Of a stretch of DNA of 8,287 bases, positions 1 to 7,278 are shown one piece after another. The notes beneath the pieces are model-generated. The model did no database searches and was not told the DNA's origin. It worked only from the letters and a program-made list of their open reading frames with translations. Location: contig CAIYFP010000195.1 in NCBI GenBank assembly GCA_903925515.1, forward strand, positions 1 through 8,287, in the 5' to 3' direction. Made by a program: the position numbers and the translations under genes. How positions within the stretch are numbered: the first letter of the stretch is position 1; each line of letters begins with the position of its first letter. Source of the stretch: an uncultured Verrucomicrobiota bacterium (lineage in GTDB: Bacteria > Verrucomicrobiota > Verrucomicrobiia > Limisphaerales > UBA9464).

Positions 1-97
1 CGGATGACGCGGGGATCCGGGGATCAACCTCTCGGGAAAGACGCTCGACGCCGCAGGCGAATCGGTTGCAGCCTCTTGCCGGTTTTCCCGCGATGTC

Positions 98-3000
98 ATG
101 TCAACTCGGGCCATTGCTGCTGGGTTTGTATCGTTGCTGCTTTCCACGGCCGGGCATGCGGCCGACACCGCCGGGGTTCGCGCGACCGCGCTGAACGTCG
201 GGCCGACGGCGCGGCCGGGCTTTGACCTGCTGGATGCCGGGGCGCTCGGCATCGACTTTACCAACCGGCTCAGCTTCTCGCGCCTGTCGGCGTTCCAGAA
301 CCTCATGAACGGGACCGGCGTCACGGCAGGCGACGTGGACAGCGACGGCTGGGTGGACTTGTTCCTTGCCCACCGGGAGGGGGCGTCGGCCCTGTACCGG
401 AACCTCGGCGGATGGCGCTTCACCAACATCACGGCCGCCGCCGGGGTCGCCTGCACGAACATGACGGCCTGCGGGGCCTTGCTGGCCGACATCACGGGTG
501 ACGGCGCGCTGGATCTCATGGTGTCCAGCTTCGGGGGCCCGCACGCGTTCCTTGTGGGCGATGGCAAGGGGCACTTCACGGACGCGACCGCGAGGGCAGG
601 CATTGCGTCCAAGACCGGCGCGACGTCCATGGCGGTCGGGGACCTCGACGGCGACGGCGACCTCGACGTCTATTGGTGCAACTTCGGGACCACCTCCCCA
701 TTGAGGGACGGCGCGGAGTTGTCGGAGCGCATGGTGAACGGCGTGCCCACGGTGACGGGCCGCTGGGCGAAGCGGGTGAAGATCGTGGACGGACGATACC
801 TTGAGCTGGGCGAGCCCGACGTCCTGTACTGGAACCAAGGGGACGGGCGCCTGCGCCCGGCGTTGTGGGCCGACACGTTCGCCGACGAGGACGGGCGCCC
901 GCTGCTGGAGGCCCCGCCGGACTTCGGGCTCGCGGTCCAGGTTCGCGACATCAACGGCGACGGGTGCCCCGACATCTACGTCTGCAACGACTTCCAGACG
1001 CCCGACCGCCTGTGGCTCGGGGATGGCAAGGGGAAGTTCCGGGCCGCGCCGCGGCACGCGCTGCGCTCGATGAGCTACGCGAGCATGGGCGTGGACTTCG
1101 CGGACATCGACCGGGACGGGCACCTCGACTTCTACACGGTGGAGATGCTGCGACGCGACCCTGAGCGGCACCTCCGCAGCTTCCCCGCGCTGGTGCCGCG
1201 CGTGAGGCTGCCAGGCCTGGGCCTCGACAGGGAGGATGTCCCGAGGAACTGCCTGTTCAGGGCACGCGGCGACGGAACATGGGAGGAAATCGCGTGCCTC
1301 GCCGGGGTCGCGGCGACGGAGTGGAGCTGGGCGCCAGTGTTCCTCGACGTGGACATGGACGGGTGGGAGGACCTGCTTGTGTCGAATGGGTTCCGGCACG
1401 ACGTGAACGACCGCGACGTGGGCGCCAAGGTTGCGGGCAAGCGCAAGACGGAAATGCGCGGGGAACGGTCGATCCTCGCGAATTACCCGCCCATCGACGC
1501 GCCCAAGGCGGCCTTCCGAAACCGGCGCGACCTGACCTTCGAGGATGCATCGGCCCAGTGGGGCCTCGACTCCACGAGGCCCGCCCACGGCGCCGCCTTG
1601 GTGGACCTCGATCGGGATGGCGACATGGACGTCATCATGGCCTGCATGGACGGACCGCCGCTCGTGTATCGCAACCGGGGAACAGCCCCGCGCGTCGCGA
1701 TCCGCTTGAAGGGTCGCGGCGCCAACCCCACCGCGATCGGCGCCCGCATCCGGTTGCTCGGCGGACCCGTCGTGCAAGAGCAGGAAGTCCTCGGCGGCGG
1801 ACATTACCTCGGGGGCGGGGATTCGCTGAGAAGCTTCGCGGCTGGCACGGGCCCCATGACCGTGGAGGTGCGGTGGGGAGATGGCGGGCTGACCCGCGTG
1901 GACGGGATCCGTGCCAACCACCTCTATGAGATCGACGAGGCGGCGGCGGCCAAGGCACCCAACCGGGCCAGCAAGCCCGACGCCACGACGGCCCCGCCGC
2001 CCCTGCTTGCTCCCGTGCCCTTGGATGCCCCGTGGCGGCACAAGGAGGAGGCCTTCGACGACTTCGGATTGTATCCCTCCATGCCTCGCCGCTTCAGCCA
2101 ACAGGGACCGGGCGTGGCCGTCGTGGACGTGGACGGCGACGGGCACGACGACGTGGTGGCGTCCGGGGCCAAGGGACAGCCGATGGGCTGGCTGCGGGGT
2201 GATGGCAAGGCAGGCTTCAAGGGGGCGGCAATCGGCCCCGCGCTGCCGGATGACGGCGCAGGCGTGGTCATGGTGAACGGACATGGAACCTCGCGCGCCC
2301 CCCAAGCGTGGGTCGCGTTGTCAGGACTGGAGTCCGGCCTCGAAACGTCCGCCGGCGCGGCCGTCCACGACGTCGCCTCCCATGCCATGACCTTCATCAA
2401 CGCCATGGCCTCGGGCGGGAAGGGGTGGCTGCCGGTGGCGTTGGCGGCGGCGGACGCGGACGGCGATGGCGCGGTTGATGTCTTTGTCGGGTCCGGCCAT
2501 TCCGGGGGCTTGTGGACATGGGAGGACGGCAAGCCCATGCGCCGGATGACGCTGGAAACAGGCGGGCCGGACGTGCCAGGCGCCGCCGCCGCAACATGGG
2601 CAGACATGAATGGCGACGGATTCCCCGAGCTGCTCATGGCGTCCGAGTGGGGGACGGTCCGGATCCTCGACGGCCGAAGCGGAAAGCCCGCCGCCGTGCA
2701 ACCCAACTCGGGCACGGGCTGGTGGAGGAGCGTCGCGGCCGTGGACATGGACGCGGACGGGCGGATGGACATCGTGGCCGGTAACTGGGGGTTGAACTCC
2801 GAATGGGCCATCTGGGCCACCAATTCGGCCGCAATGCTTTGGCACCGCGGAAGCGCGAACGGCACCCCGGTTTGGTTCGAGGCGCGCCCCGGACCCGCAG
2901 GACGGCTTTTTCCGTGGCGGGACCGCGACACCTTGCTTGCCGCCTATCCGGAGCTGGAAGGGCAAACGCCGTCCCATGAGGCGTTCGCAAGGGTGGACAT

Positions 3001-3697
3001 CCAGGCGATCGCGCCCATGGACGCCCTGCGGGTCCGGGCGGAAACTTTGGCCTCCTGCGCATGGCTCAACCGCGGAGACCACTACGAGCGCGTGCCGCTG
3101 CCGCCCGAGGCCCAGAGAACCCCCGTTTCCGGCATCGTCGTCGCGGACTTCGACGGCGACGCAAGGGAGGATTTGTTCCTGGCCCAAAACTGGTTCGCGG
3201 TCCGGCCGGACGAGACACGGATGGACGCGGGCCATGGATTGCTGCTCCGGGGCGACGGACGCGGCGGGTGGAGCCCCATGTCGTCCACCGAGTCGGGCAT
3301 CCGACTGGTCGGCGAGCAACGCGGGGCGGCCACCGGCGACTTCGACGCGGACGGCCGCGCCGACCTTGTCGTGGCTCAGAACGGCGAGGAGATCGCGGTC
3401 TTCAGGAACCGGGGTGCCATGCCGGGAGTGAGGCTCCGCCTCGCCGGGCCGCAGGGAAACCCATGGGGCCTCGGCGCCACGGTGAGGTTGAAGCACGGGT
3501 CCCGTTGGGGGCCGGCGCGCGTCGTGACGGGCGGCTCGGGCTATGGCTCGCAGGATTCGCCCGTGCTGGTGCTCGCCTCGCCGGGAACCCCAACGGCCGT
3601 CGAGGTTCGCTGGCCCGGTGGCAAGGTAACCCGGTCGGAACTCGGCGGGGACCTGCGGGAATGGACGGTCGCCTTGGACGGCGTCATGGGACGCTGA
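98..3697 (+). CDS. Exported two-module FG-GAP/VCBS repeat protein with two ASPIC/UnbV domains
   Basis: The 1199-residue protein starts with a signal peptide (hydrophobic core about residues 5-18, likely cut after GHA at 19-21), so it should be exported. Thirteen calcium-binding loops of the form DxDxDGxxD are visible, at residues about 79, 131, 182, 284, 336, 417, 503, 677, 786, 836, 883, 1017 and 1081. This spacing is expected of an FG-GAP/VCBS beta-propeller. Two ASPIC/UnbV domains lie at about 531-612 and 1109-1195, each ending in a VEVRW-G-G strand. The order is propeller, UnbV, an Ala/Pro-rich linker (about 613-645), propeller, UnbV. Loop 10 ends in Glu and loop 12 has Ala for Gly. ATG 98 is the first ATG in frame after a stop at 5-7, and the signal peptide supports it. 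No Shine-Dalgarno is seen. Large proteins of this type are common in Verrucomicrobiota and Planctomycetota. Their function is unknown; adhesion or surface binding is only inferred. Confidence 0.93.
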   Translation: MSTRAIAAGFVSLLLSTAGHAADTAGVRATALNVGPTARPGFDLLDAGALGIDFTNRLSFSRLSAFQNLMNGTGVTAGDVDSDGWVDLFLAHREGASALYRNLGGWRFTNITAAAGVACTNMTACGALLADITGDGALDLMVSSFGGPHAFLVGDGKGHFTDATARAGIASKTGATSMAVGDLDGDGDLDVYWCNFGTTSPLRDGAELSERMVNGVPTVTGRWAKRVKIVDGRYLELGEPDVLYWNQGDGRLRPALWADTFADEDGRPLLEAPPDFGLAVQVRDINGDGCPDIYVCNDFQTPDRLWLGDGKGKFRAAPRHALRSMSYASMGVDFADIDRDGHLDFYTVEMLRRDPERHLRSFPALVPRVRLPGLGLDREDVPRNCLFRARGDGTWEEIACLAGVAATEWSWAPVFLDVDMDGWEDLLVSNGFRHDVNDRDVGAKVAGKRKTEMRGERSILANYPPIDAPKAAFRNRRDLTFEDASAQWGLDSTRPAHGAALVDLDRDGDMDVIMACMDGPPLVYRNRGTAPRVAIRLKGRGANPTAIGARIRLLGGPVVQEQEVLGGGHYLGGGDSLRSFAAGTGPMTVEVRWGDGGLTRVDGIRANHLYEIDEAAAAKAPNRASKPDATTAPPPLLAPVPLDAPWRHKEEAFDDFGLYPSMPRRFSQQGPGVAVVDVDGDGHDDVVASGAKGQPMGWLRGDGKAGFKGAAIGPALPDDGAGVVMVNGHGTSRAPQAWVALSGLESGLETSAGAAVHDVASHAMTFINAMASGGKGWLPVALAAADADGDGAVDVFVGSGHSGGLWTWEDGKPMRRMTLETGGPDVPGAAAATWADMNGDGFPELLMASEWGTVRILDGRSGKPAAVQPNSGTGWWRSVAAVDMDADGRMDIVAGNWGLNSEWAIWATNSAAMLWHRGSANGTPVWFEARPGPAGRLFPWRDRDTLLAAYPELEGQTPSHEAFARVDIQAIAPMDALRVRAETLASCAWLNRGDHYERVPLPPEAQRTPVSGIVVADFDGDAREDLFLAQNWFAVRPDETRMDAGHGLLLRGDGRGGWSPMSSTESGIRLVGEQRGAATGDFDADGRADLVVAQNGEEIAVFRNRGAMPGVRLRLAGPQGNPWGLGATVRLKHGSRWGPARVVTGGSGYGSQDSPVLVLASPGTPTAVEVRWPGGKVTRSELGGDLREWTVALDGVMGR

Positions 3698-3718
3698 CCG
3701 CAAGGCCGGGCTTTGCGG
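3698..3718. terminator. Bidirectional hairpin terminator between convergent genes
   Basis: The 22-bp gap between the two convergent stop codons is almost filled by an inverted repeat. CCGCAA (3698-3703) pairs with TTGCGG (3713-3718). The stem continues with a G-T wobble and two G-C pairs to a 3-nt loop, giving nine pairs. There is no long T-run on either side. It is therefore either an imperfect intrinsic terminator or a 3'-end stabilising hairpin. Its position suggests it serves the FG-GAP gene and the amidase gene together. Confidence 0.6.
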
Positions 3719-3719
3719 G

Positions 3720-4703
3720 CTACTCGCGGCGTTCGACCAGCCGCTTGTAGTCGAGGATCCCGTCGGAGATGGCCCGCGCGAGGGCGGCGCGGCCCTTGGG
3801 CGAATAGATCGAGGCGGCGTCCTGCGGGTGGGTCATATACCCGCCCTCGACAAGGATGCCCGGCATGGACAGCAGCGTGAGCTCCTTGAACCGCGCCCGC
3901 CGGACCCCACGGTCATTGAGGTCGGTCCCGCCCAGGATGGCACGCTGGACAAGGTGGGCGAGAAGGATGTTGTCCCGGTCGAAGCGGTTGGCGGGAAGCC
4001 ATCCGCCGCGATGGTTTCCGGAGTCGTTGGTGGAACTCGCCCCGGCGGGCGTCAGGCAATACGTCTCCGCCCCCGCGACATCCCGCGAGCCTGGCCCATC
4101 GAAGGCGTTGAAGTGCAGGCTCACGAACAGGTCGGCGCTGGCCCGCGCCGCCATCGCGGGACGGTCGTCCAGCGAGACGAAGGTGTCCGCCGCACGGGTC
4201 AGCACCACCCGCAGGCCCGCCCGCTCCAGGTTGCGCCGGACCTGCCCCGCCAAGAGCAACGTGTACTGCTTTTCCTGCCGCCGCCCCTCCGTGTTGCCGG
4301 GATCCTTCCCGCCGTGCCCCGCGTTGATGGCGACCACGTTCACCGGACGCGAGGCCGGCCTCCTGGGAGGATTCACCAACGGGTCCAGCGTGGCCTGGAC
4401 GTCTCGCGCCGAGATCTCAAGCCCGTCCGAGCCGCGACGGACGGGAAATGCAAGGCGATGCTCGACGCCATCGAAGACCAAGGCGCGGCTGTCCGCCTTC
4501 AGCGTGACCTGCAAGGCCGCATTCGTGAGCTGCAACTCCCCGGCCCTGCGCGACGGCGCCGGCTGCAACCCATGCCTTCTTCCCCATGCAACCAGGCTGG
4601 AATGTCGCCCCTCATCCGAAACAGGCCGCGGCGCAGGCGCCCGCCGCCCGGCCGCCATGGCGGCCATCATGCCGAACAGGAACAAGAAGAGGAACCTCGC
4701 CAC
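3720..4703 (-). CDS. N-acetylmuramoyl-L-alanine amidase (Amidase_3, zinc-dependent), exported
   Basis: This enzyme cleaves the bond between N-acetylmuramic acid and L-alanine in peptidoglycan, in the periplasm. From the GTG at 4703 the product has 327 residues. The N-terminus (VARFLFLFLFGMMAAMAAG) is a signal peptide or membrane anchor. Residues about 55-112 look like a copper-amine-oxidase-N-type beta domain, often found before the catalytic domain in such amidases. The Amidase_3 domain spans about 122-322. Zinc ligands are His130 (NAGHGG), Glu144 (RRQEK) and His197 (SLHFNA), and catalytic Glu286 lies in LVEGGYMTHP. All key residues are present. The frame stays open upstream to an ATG at 4940, but those 79 residues resemble no domain and would bury the signal sequence. 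ATG 4670 is another possible start but would leave almost no hydrophobic core. No Shine-Dalgarno helps decide. It converges on the FG-GAP gene and diverges from the S46 peptidase. A role in cell separation or wall turnover is inferred. Confidence 0.92.
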   Translation of the reverse strand: MARFLFLFLFGMMAAMAAGRRAPAPRPVSDEGRHSSLVAWGRRHGLQPAPSRRAGELQLTNAALQVTLKADSRALVFDGVEHRLAFPVRRGSDGLEISARDVQATLDPLVNPPRRPASRPVNVVAINAGHGGKDPGNTEGRRQEKQYTLLLAGQVRRNLERAGLRVVLTRAADTFVSLDDRPAMAARASADLFVSLHFNAFDGPGSRDVAGAETYCLTPAGASSTNDSGNHRGGWLPANRFDRDNILLAHLVQRAILGGTDLNDRGVRRARFKELTLLSMPGILVEGGYMTHPQDAASIYSPKGRAALARAISDGILDYKRLVERRE

Positions 4704-5171
4704 GGCACCCGAGCATGGAAGCAGGAAGGGCGGGAGGGCAAGCGCCCACCGGGGCCCCTGATCCCCGCGCAAGGCGGAGCGAATCTCTCGATCCCCATGC
4801 GGCCGCGTCGCCGCAGGCCTCGTGCCAACACGCCATCGAGGCAGATGGGCATGAACCCCGGCATCGGCATCCATGAGACTGCGTTCATCGCGGCTTGGCG
4901 GCTTGGCGGCTTGGCGTGAGGAATGCCCCGGTGCATGCATCTCGGAATCCGTTCAGGGGCGGCATGGATTCTTTCCACGCCATGACGCCATGAGGGGCCG
5001 TTGTTTCCACCCTCCGTCAGCGCAGCGCGAGGCGAGAACCAGGCGCCCGGGAACGGCTCACGCGCGGACCAGGGCGAGGGCCCGGATCCCCGCGTCGGCC
5101 ATGGCTCCTCGGTCTCGCCCGCAAACCACGACCTTGCGGCAAAACCCGAACGACAGCACGGTGCGCCGACG
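4704..5171. other. Divergent intergenic region with no convincing gene
   Basis: This spacer of about 470 bp lies between the outward-facing amidase and S46 peptidase genes and should hold both promoters. No clear sigma-70 -35/-10 pair stands out in the GC-rich sequence. Visible structure includes the 8-bp tandem repeat at 4891-4914, a doubled CGCCATGA at 4978-4993, the palindrome TGCATGCA at 4932-4939 and a small hairpin (TGCGGC...GCCGCA) at 4798-4815. Open frames run through it on both strands, including in-frame upstream extensions of both flanking genes. Their translations are Arg/Pro/Ala-rich without a recognisable domain, so I treat the region as non-coding. No tRNA fold or riboswitch was recognised by eye. 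Confidence 0.6.
4891..4914. repeat. Three perfect tandem copies of CGGCTTGG
   Basis: The unit CGGCTTGG is repeated three times head to tail without mismatch and is followed by a partial CG. It lies in the divergent spacer, about 190 bp upstream of the GTG start assigned to the amidase and about 260 bp upstream of the S46 start. It may be a short variable-number tandem repeat made by replication slippage, or closely spaced binding sites on one helix face at an 8-bp period. The sequence alone does not tell which. Confidence 0.8.
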
Positions 5172-7256
5172 ATGCGTGACTCCATTCGATTGCAGGCCGC
5201 CTTGGCTGCGGCCCTCGCCCTTGGCGGGACCGCCAGGGCCGACGAGGGAATGTGGCTCTACACCAGCCCGCCCACGCAGCAAATCCGCGAGCGCTACGGG
5301 TTCGACATCACCCAAGACTGGCTCGACCACCTCATGAAGGCCTCCGTCCGCTTCAACTCCGGCGGCTCCGGCTCCTTCGTTTCCGAGGACGGGCTCGTGC
5401 TCTCCAATCATCACGTCGGCGCCGACGCCTTGCAGAAGCTTTCCTCCGAGAAGAACAACTACCTCCGGGACGGCTTCCATGCGCGCAGCCACGCCGAGGA
5501 GGTCCGGTGCGTGGACCTTGAGCTGAACGTGCTGCAATCGATCGAGGACGTGACCGCCAAGGTGAACGCCGCGGTCGCCGCCGGTGCGTCGGCCGAGTCC
5601 GCCTTCAAGGCGCGGCGGGCCGCCATGGCGGAGATCGAGAAGGATTCGCTGGCCAAGACCGGCCTGCGCAGCGACGTCGTCACCCTCTACCAAGGCGGCG
5701 CCTATCACCTCTACCGGTTCAAGAAGTACACCGACGTCCGCCTCGTCTTCGCGCCCGAGCAACAGGCGGCCTTCTTCGGCGGCGACCCCGACAACTTCGA
5801 GTACCCAAGGTACGACTTGGATGTGTGCTTCTTCCGGGTCTATGAGGACGGCAAGCCCGCCCGCGTCCCGCATTGGCTGAAGTGGTCCGCAAACGGCGCC
5901 GCCCCCGGCGAGTTGACCTTCGTCTCAGGACATCCCGGCCGTACCAGCCGCCTCCTGACGGTCGCCGAGCTGGAGCATCTCCGGGACAACCAGTTCCCCT
6001 ACACCCTGGAGCTGCTCAAGCGCCGCGAGGTCCTGCTCAACTCCTGGAGCCAGCGCAGCGCCGAAAACATGCGCCGAGCCAAGGACGACCTCTTTGGCGT
6101 CCAGAACTCGCGCAAGGCCCGGGATGGCGGGCACGCCGGCCTCTATGACCCCGCCATCATGGGCGCCAAGCTGGCGGCGGAGAGGGCGTTCAAGGCCCGG
6201 CTGGAGGGCCGCGCGGAGTTCGCGGATGCGCTCGCCGCCTACGAGACGATCGAGCGGGTCACTCGCGAGGTTCGCCCCATGGCCCTCAGGCATCGGTTGC
6301 TCGAGGGCGCCAACGGCTTCGCCTGCGACTCGTTCTCGATCGCGCGACGCCTCCTCCGCGCCGCCGACGAGTTCCCCAAGCCCAACGGCGACCGACTCCG
6401 TGAATTCACCGAGGCCGGTCGCGAGTCCTTCGAGCTCTCGTTGTTCTCCGAACAGCCCATCCACGAGGACCTCGAAATCCTGCTGCTTGCAGACTCCCTG
6501 ACATTCCTCGCCGAGAAGCTCGGCCATGCCGACACGGCCGTGCAGGCCGTCCTCGCAGGAAAGTCGCCCCGCGCCCGGGCCTCGGAGCTCGTCCGGGGCA
6601 CCAGGGTCCGCGAGGTGGCCGTGCGCAGGCGCCTCTACAAGGAGGGCGCGGCGGCCGTGACGGTGACCAAGGACCCCATGATCGAGCTGGCACGCGCCGT
6701 GGATGGCGAGGCCCGCGAGCTGAGGCGCAAGCTGGAGGCGTTGGACGAGAGCAAGCGCCAAGCCTACGCGGCCATCAGCAAGGCGCGCTTCGCCCTCGAC
6801 GGCCCCAAGTCCTACCCCGACGCCACCTTCACGCTTCGCCTCGCCTACGGGACGGTGAAGGGCTACGAGGAAGATGGAAGGCCGGTGCCCGCCATGACGA
6901 CCTTGTCCGGCATGTATGAGCGCGCCGCCGGCATGGAGTACCGCCCGCCCTTCGATCTCCCCAAGCGCTGGCTGGACCGGCGCAAGTCCGTGAAGGGGAC
7001 CGTCCCGTTCAACTTCGTGGGCACGCACGACATCATCGGCGGCAACTCGGGCAGCCCGGTCGTCAACCGCGCCGGGGAGTTCGTGGGCATCATCTTCGAC
7101 GGCAACATCCAGTCGCTCGTCCTCGACTTCGCGTTCGAGGAGGAGAAGGCACGCTCGTTGTCGGTCCATAGCGCGGGAATCCTCGAAGCCCTGCGCTCGG
7201 TGTACCGCGCCGACGGCCTCGTGCGCGAGTTGCTGCGGGGCCGCGGCAAGGGTTGA
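5172..7256 (+). CDS. S46 family dipeptidyl-peptidase (DPP7/DPP11 type), exported
   Basis: S46 serine exopeptidases remove dipeptides from the N-terminus of oligopeptides in the periplasm. From ATG 5172 the product has 694 residues, close to the usual 700-720. A signal peptide covers residues 1-23 (cut after ARA), and the mature chain begins DEGMW, as is typical of the family. The triad regions are the His in LSNHHVG (78-83), the Asp in the YPRYDLDV block (211-218) and Ser626 in GGNSGSPV. An alpha-helical domain lies between about residues 270 and 550. Eighteen residues after the Ser is Gly644 in FDGN. This position is Gly in DPP7-type enzymes (hydrophobic P1) and Arg in DPP11-type enzymes (acidic P1), so a DPP7-like preference is inferred. 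The Cys residues usual near the active His are missing (Ser66/Val82 region). The frame is open from ATG 5001, but that start would bury the signal peptide. No Shine-Dalgarno is seen. mqnD follows after 22 bp. Confidence 0.93.
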   Translation: MRDSIRLQAALAAALALGGTARADEGMWLYTSPPTQQIRERYGFDITQDWLDHLMKASVRFNSGGSGSFVSEDGLVLSNHHVGADALQKLSSEKNNYLRDGFHARSHAEEVRCVDLELNVLQSIEDVTAKVNAAVAAGASAESAFKARRAAMAEIEKDSLAKTGLRSDVVTLYQGGAYHLYRFKKYTDVRLVFAPEQQAAFFGGDPDNFEYPRYDLDVCFFRVYEDGKPARVPHWLKWSANGAAPGELTFVSGHPGRTSRLLTVAELEHLRDNQFPYTLELLKRREVLLNSWSQRSAENMRRAKDDLFGVQNSRKARDGGHAGLYDPAIMGAKLAAERAFKARLEGRAEFADALAAYETIERVTREVRPMALRHRLLEGANGFACDSFSIARRLLRAADEFPKPNGDRLREFTEAGRESFELSLFSEQPIHEDLEILLLADSLTFLAEKLGHADTAVQAVLAGKSPRARASELVRGTRVREVAVRRRLYKEGAAAVTVTKDPMIELARAVDGEARELRRKLEALDESKRQAYAAISKARFALDGPKSYPDATFTLRLAYGTVKGYEEDGRPVPAMTTLSGMYERAAGMEYRPPFDLPKRWLDRRKSVKGTVPFNFVGTHDIIGGNSGSPVVNRAGEFVGIIFDGNIQSLVLDFAFEEEKARSLSVHSAGILEALRSVYRADGLVRELLRGRGKG

Positions 7257-7278
7257 ACCAGGTGCCGCAACACCAGCC

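Noticed and set aside
4..225. 73-codon frame at the left edge
   Set aside because: It is Arg-rich, has no family resemblance, and overlaps the signal-peptide region of the FG-GAP gene in another frame.
101..2305. 734-codon open frame on the minus strand opposite the FG-GAP gene, with a second one at 2321-3703
   Set aside because: Long antisense frames are expected in DNA of this GC content. The translations are low-complexity and rich in His, Val, Arg and Pro, with no recognisable domain. The plus strand has a signal peptide and 13 repeat motifs.
310..3370. Repeated GAC-GGC-GAC-GGG type nucleotide words, considered as a DNA repeat array or CRISPR
   Set aside because: They are the codons of the calcium-binding loops, irregularly spaced and in frame. 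Conservation is at the protein level.
3828..4919. 363-codon plus-strand frame, with a 301-codon one at 3856-4761, opposite the amidase
   Set aside because: These are shadows of the amidase gene, which has a complete zinc site and catalytic Glu on the minus strand. The plus-strand products show no domain.
5001..5171. Upstream extension of the S46 peptidase to ATG 5001
   Set aside because: It would put 57 non-homologous residues before a textbook signal peptide that starts at ATG 5172.
4704..5171. Possible structured RNA or riboswitch in the divergent spacer
   Set aside because: Only small hairpins common in GC-rich DNA were seen, and no known motif was recognised. A covariance-model search would be needed to go further.
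4667..5185. 172-codon minus-strand frame across the divergent spacer
   Set aside because: The translation has no recognisable family and overlaps the amidase start in another frame and the S46 start. GC-driven openness explains it.
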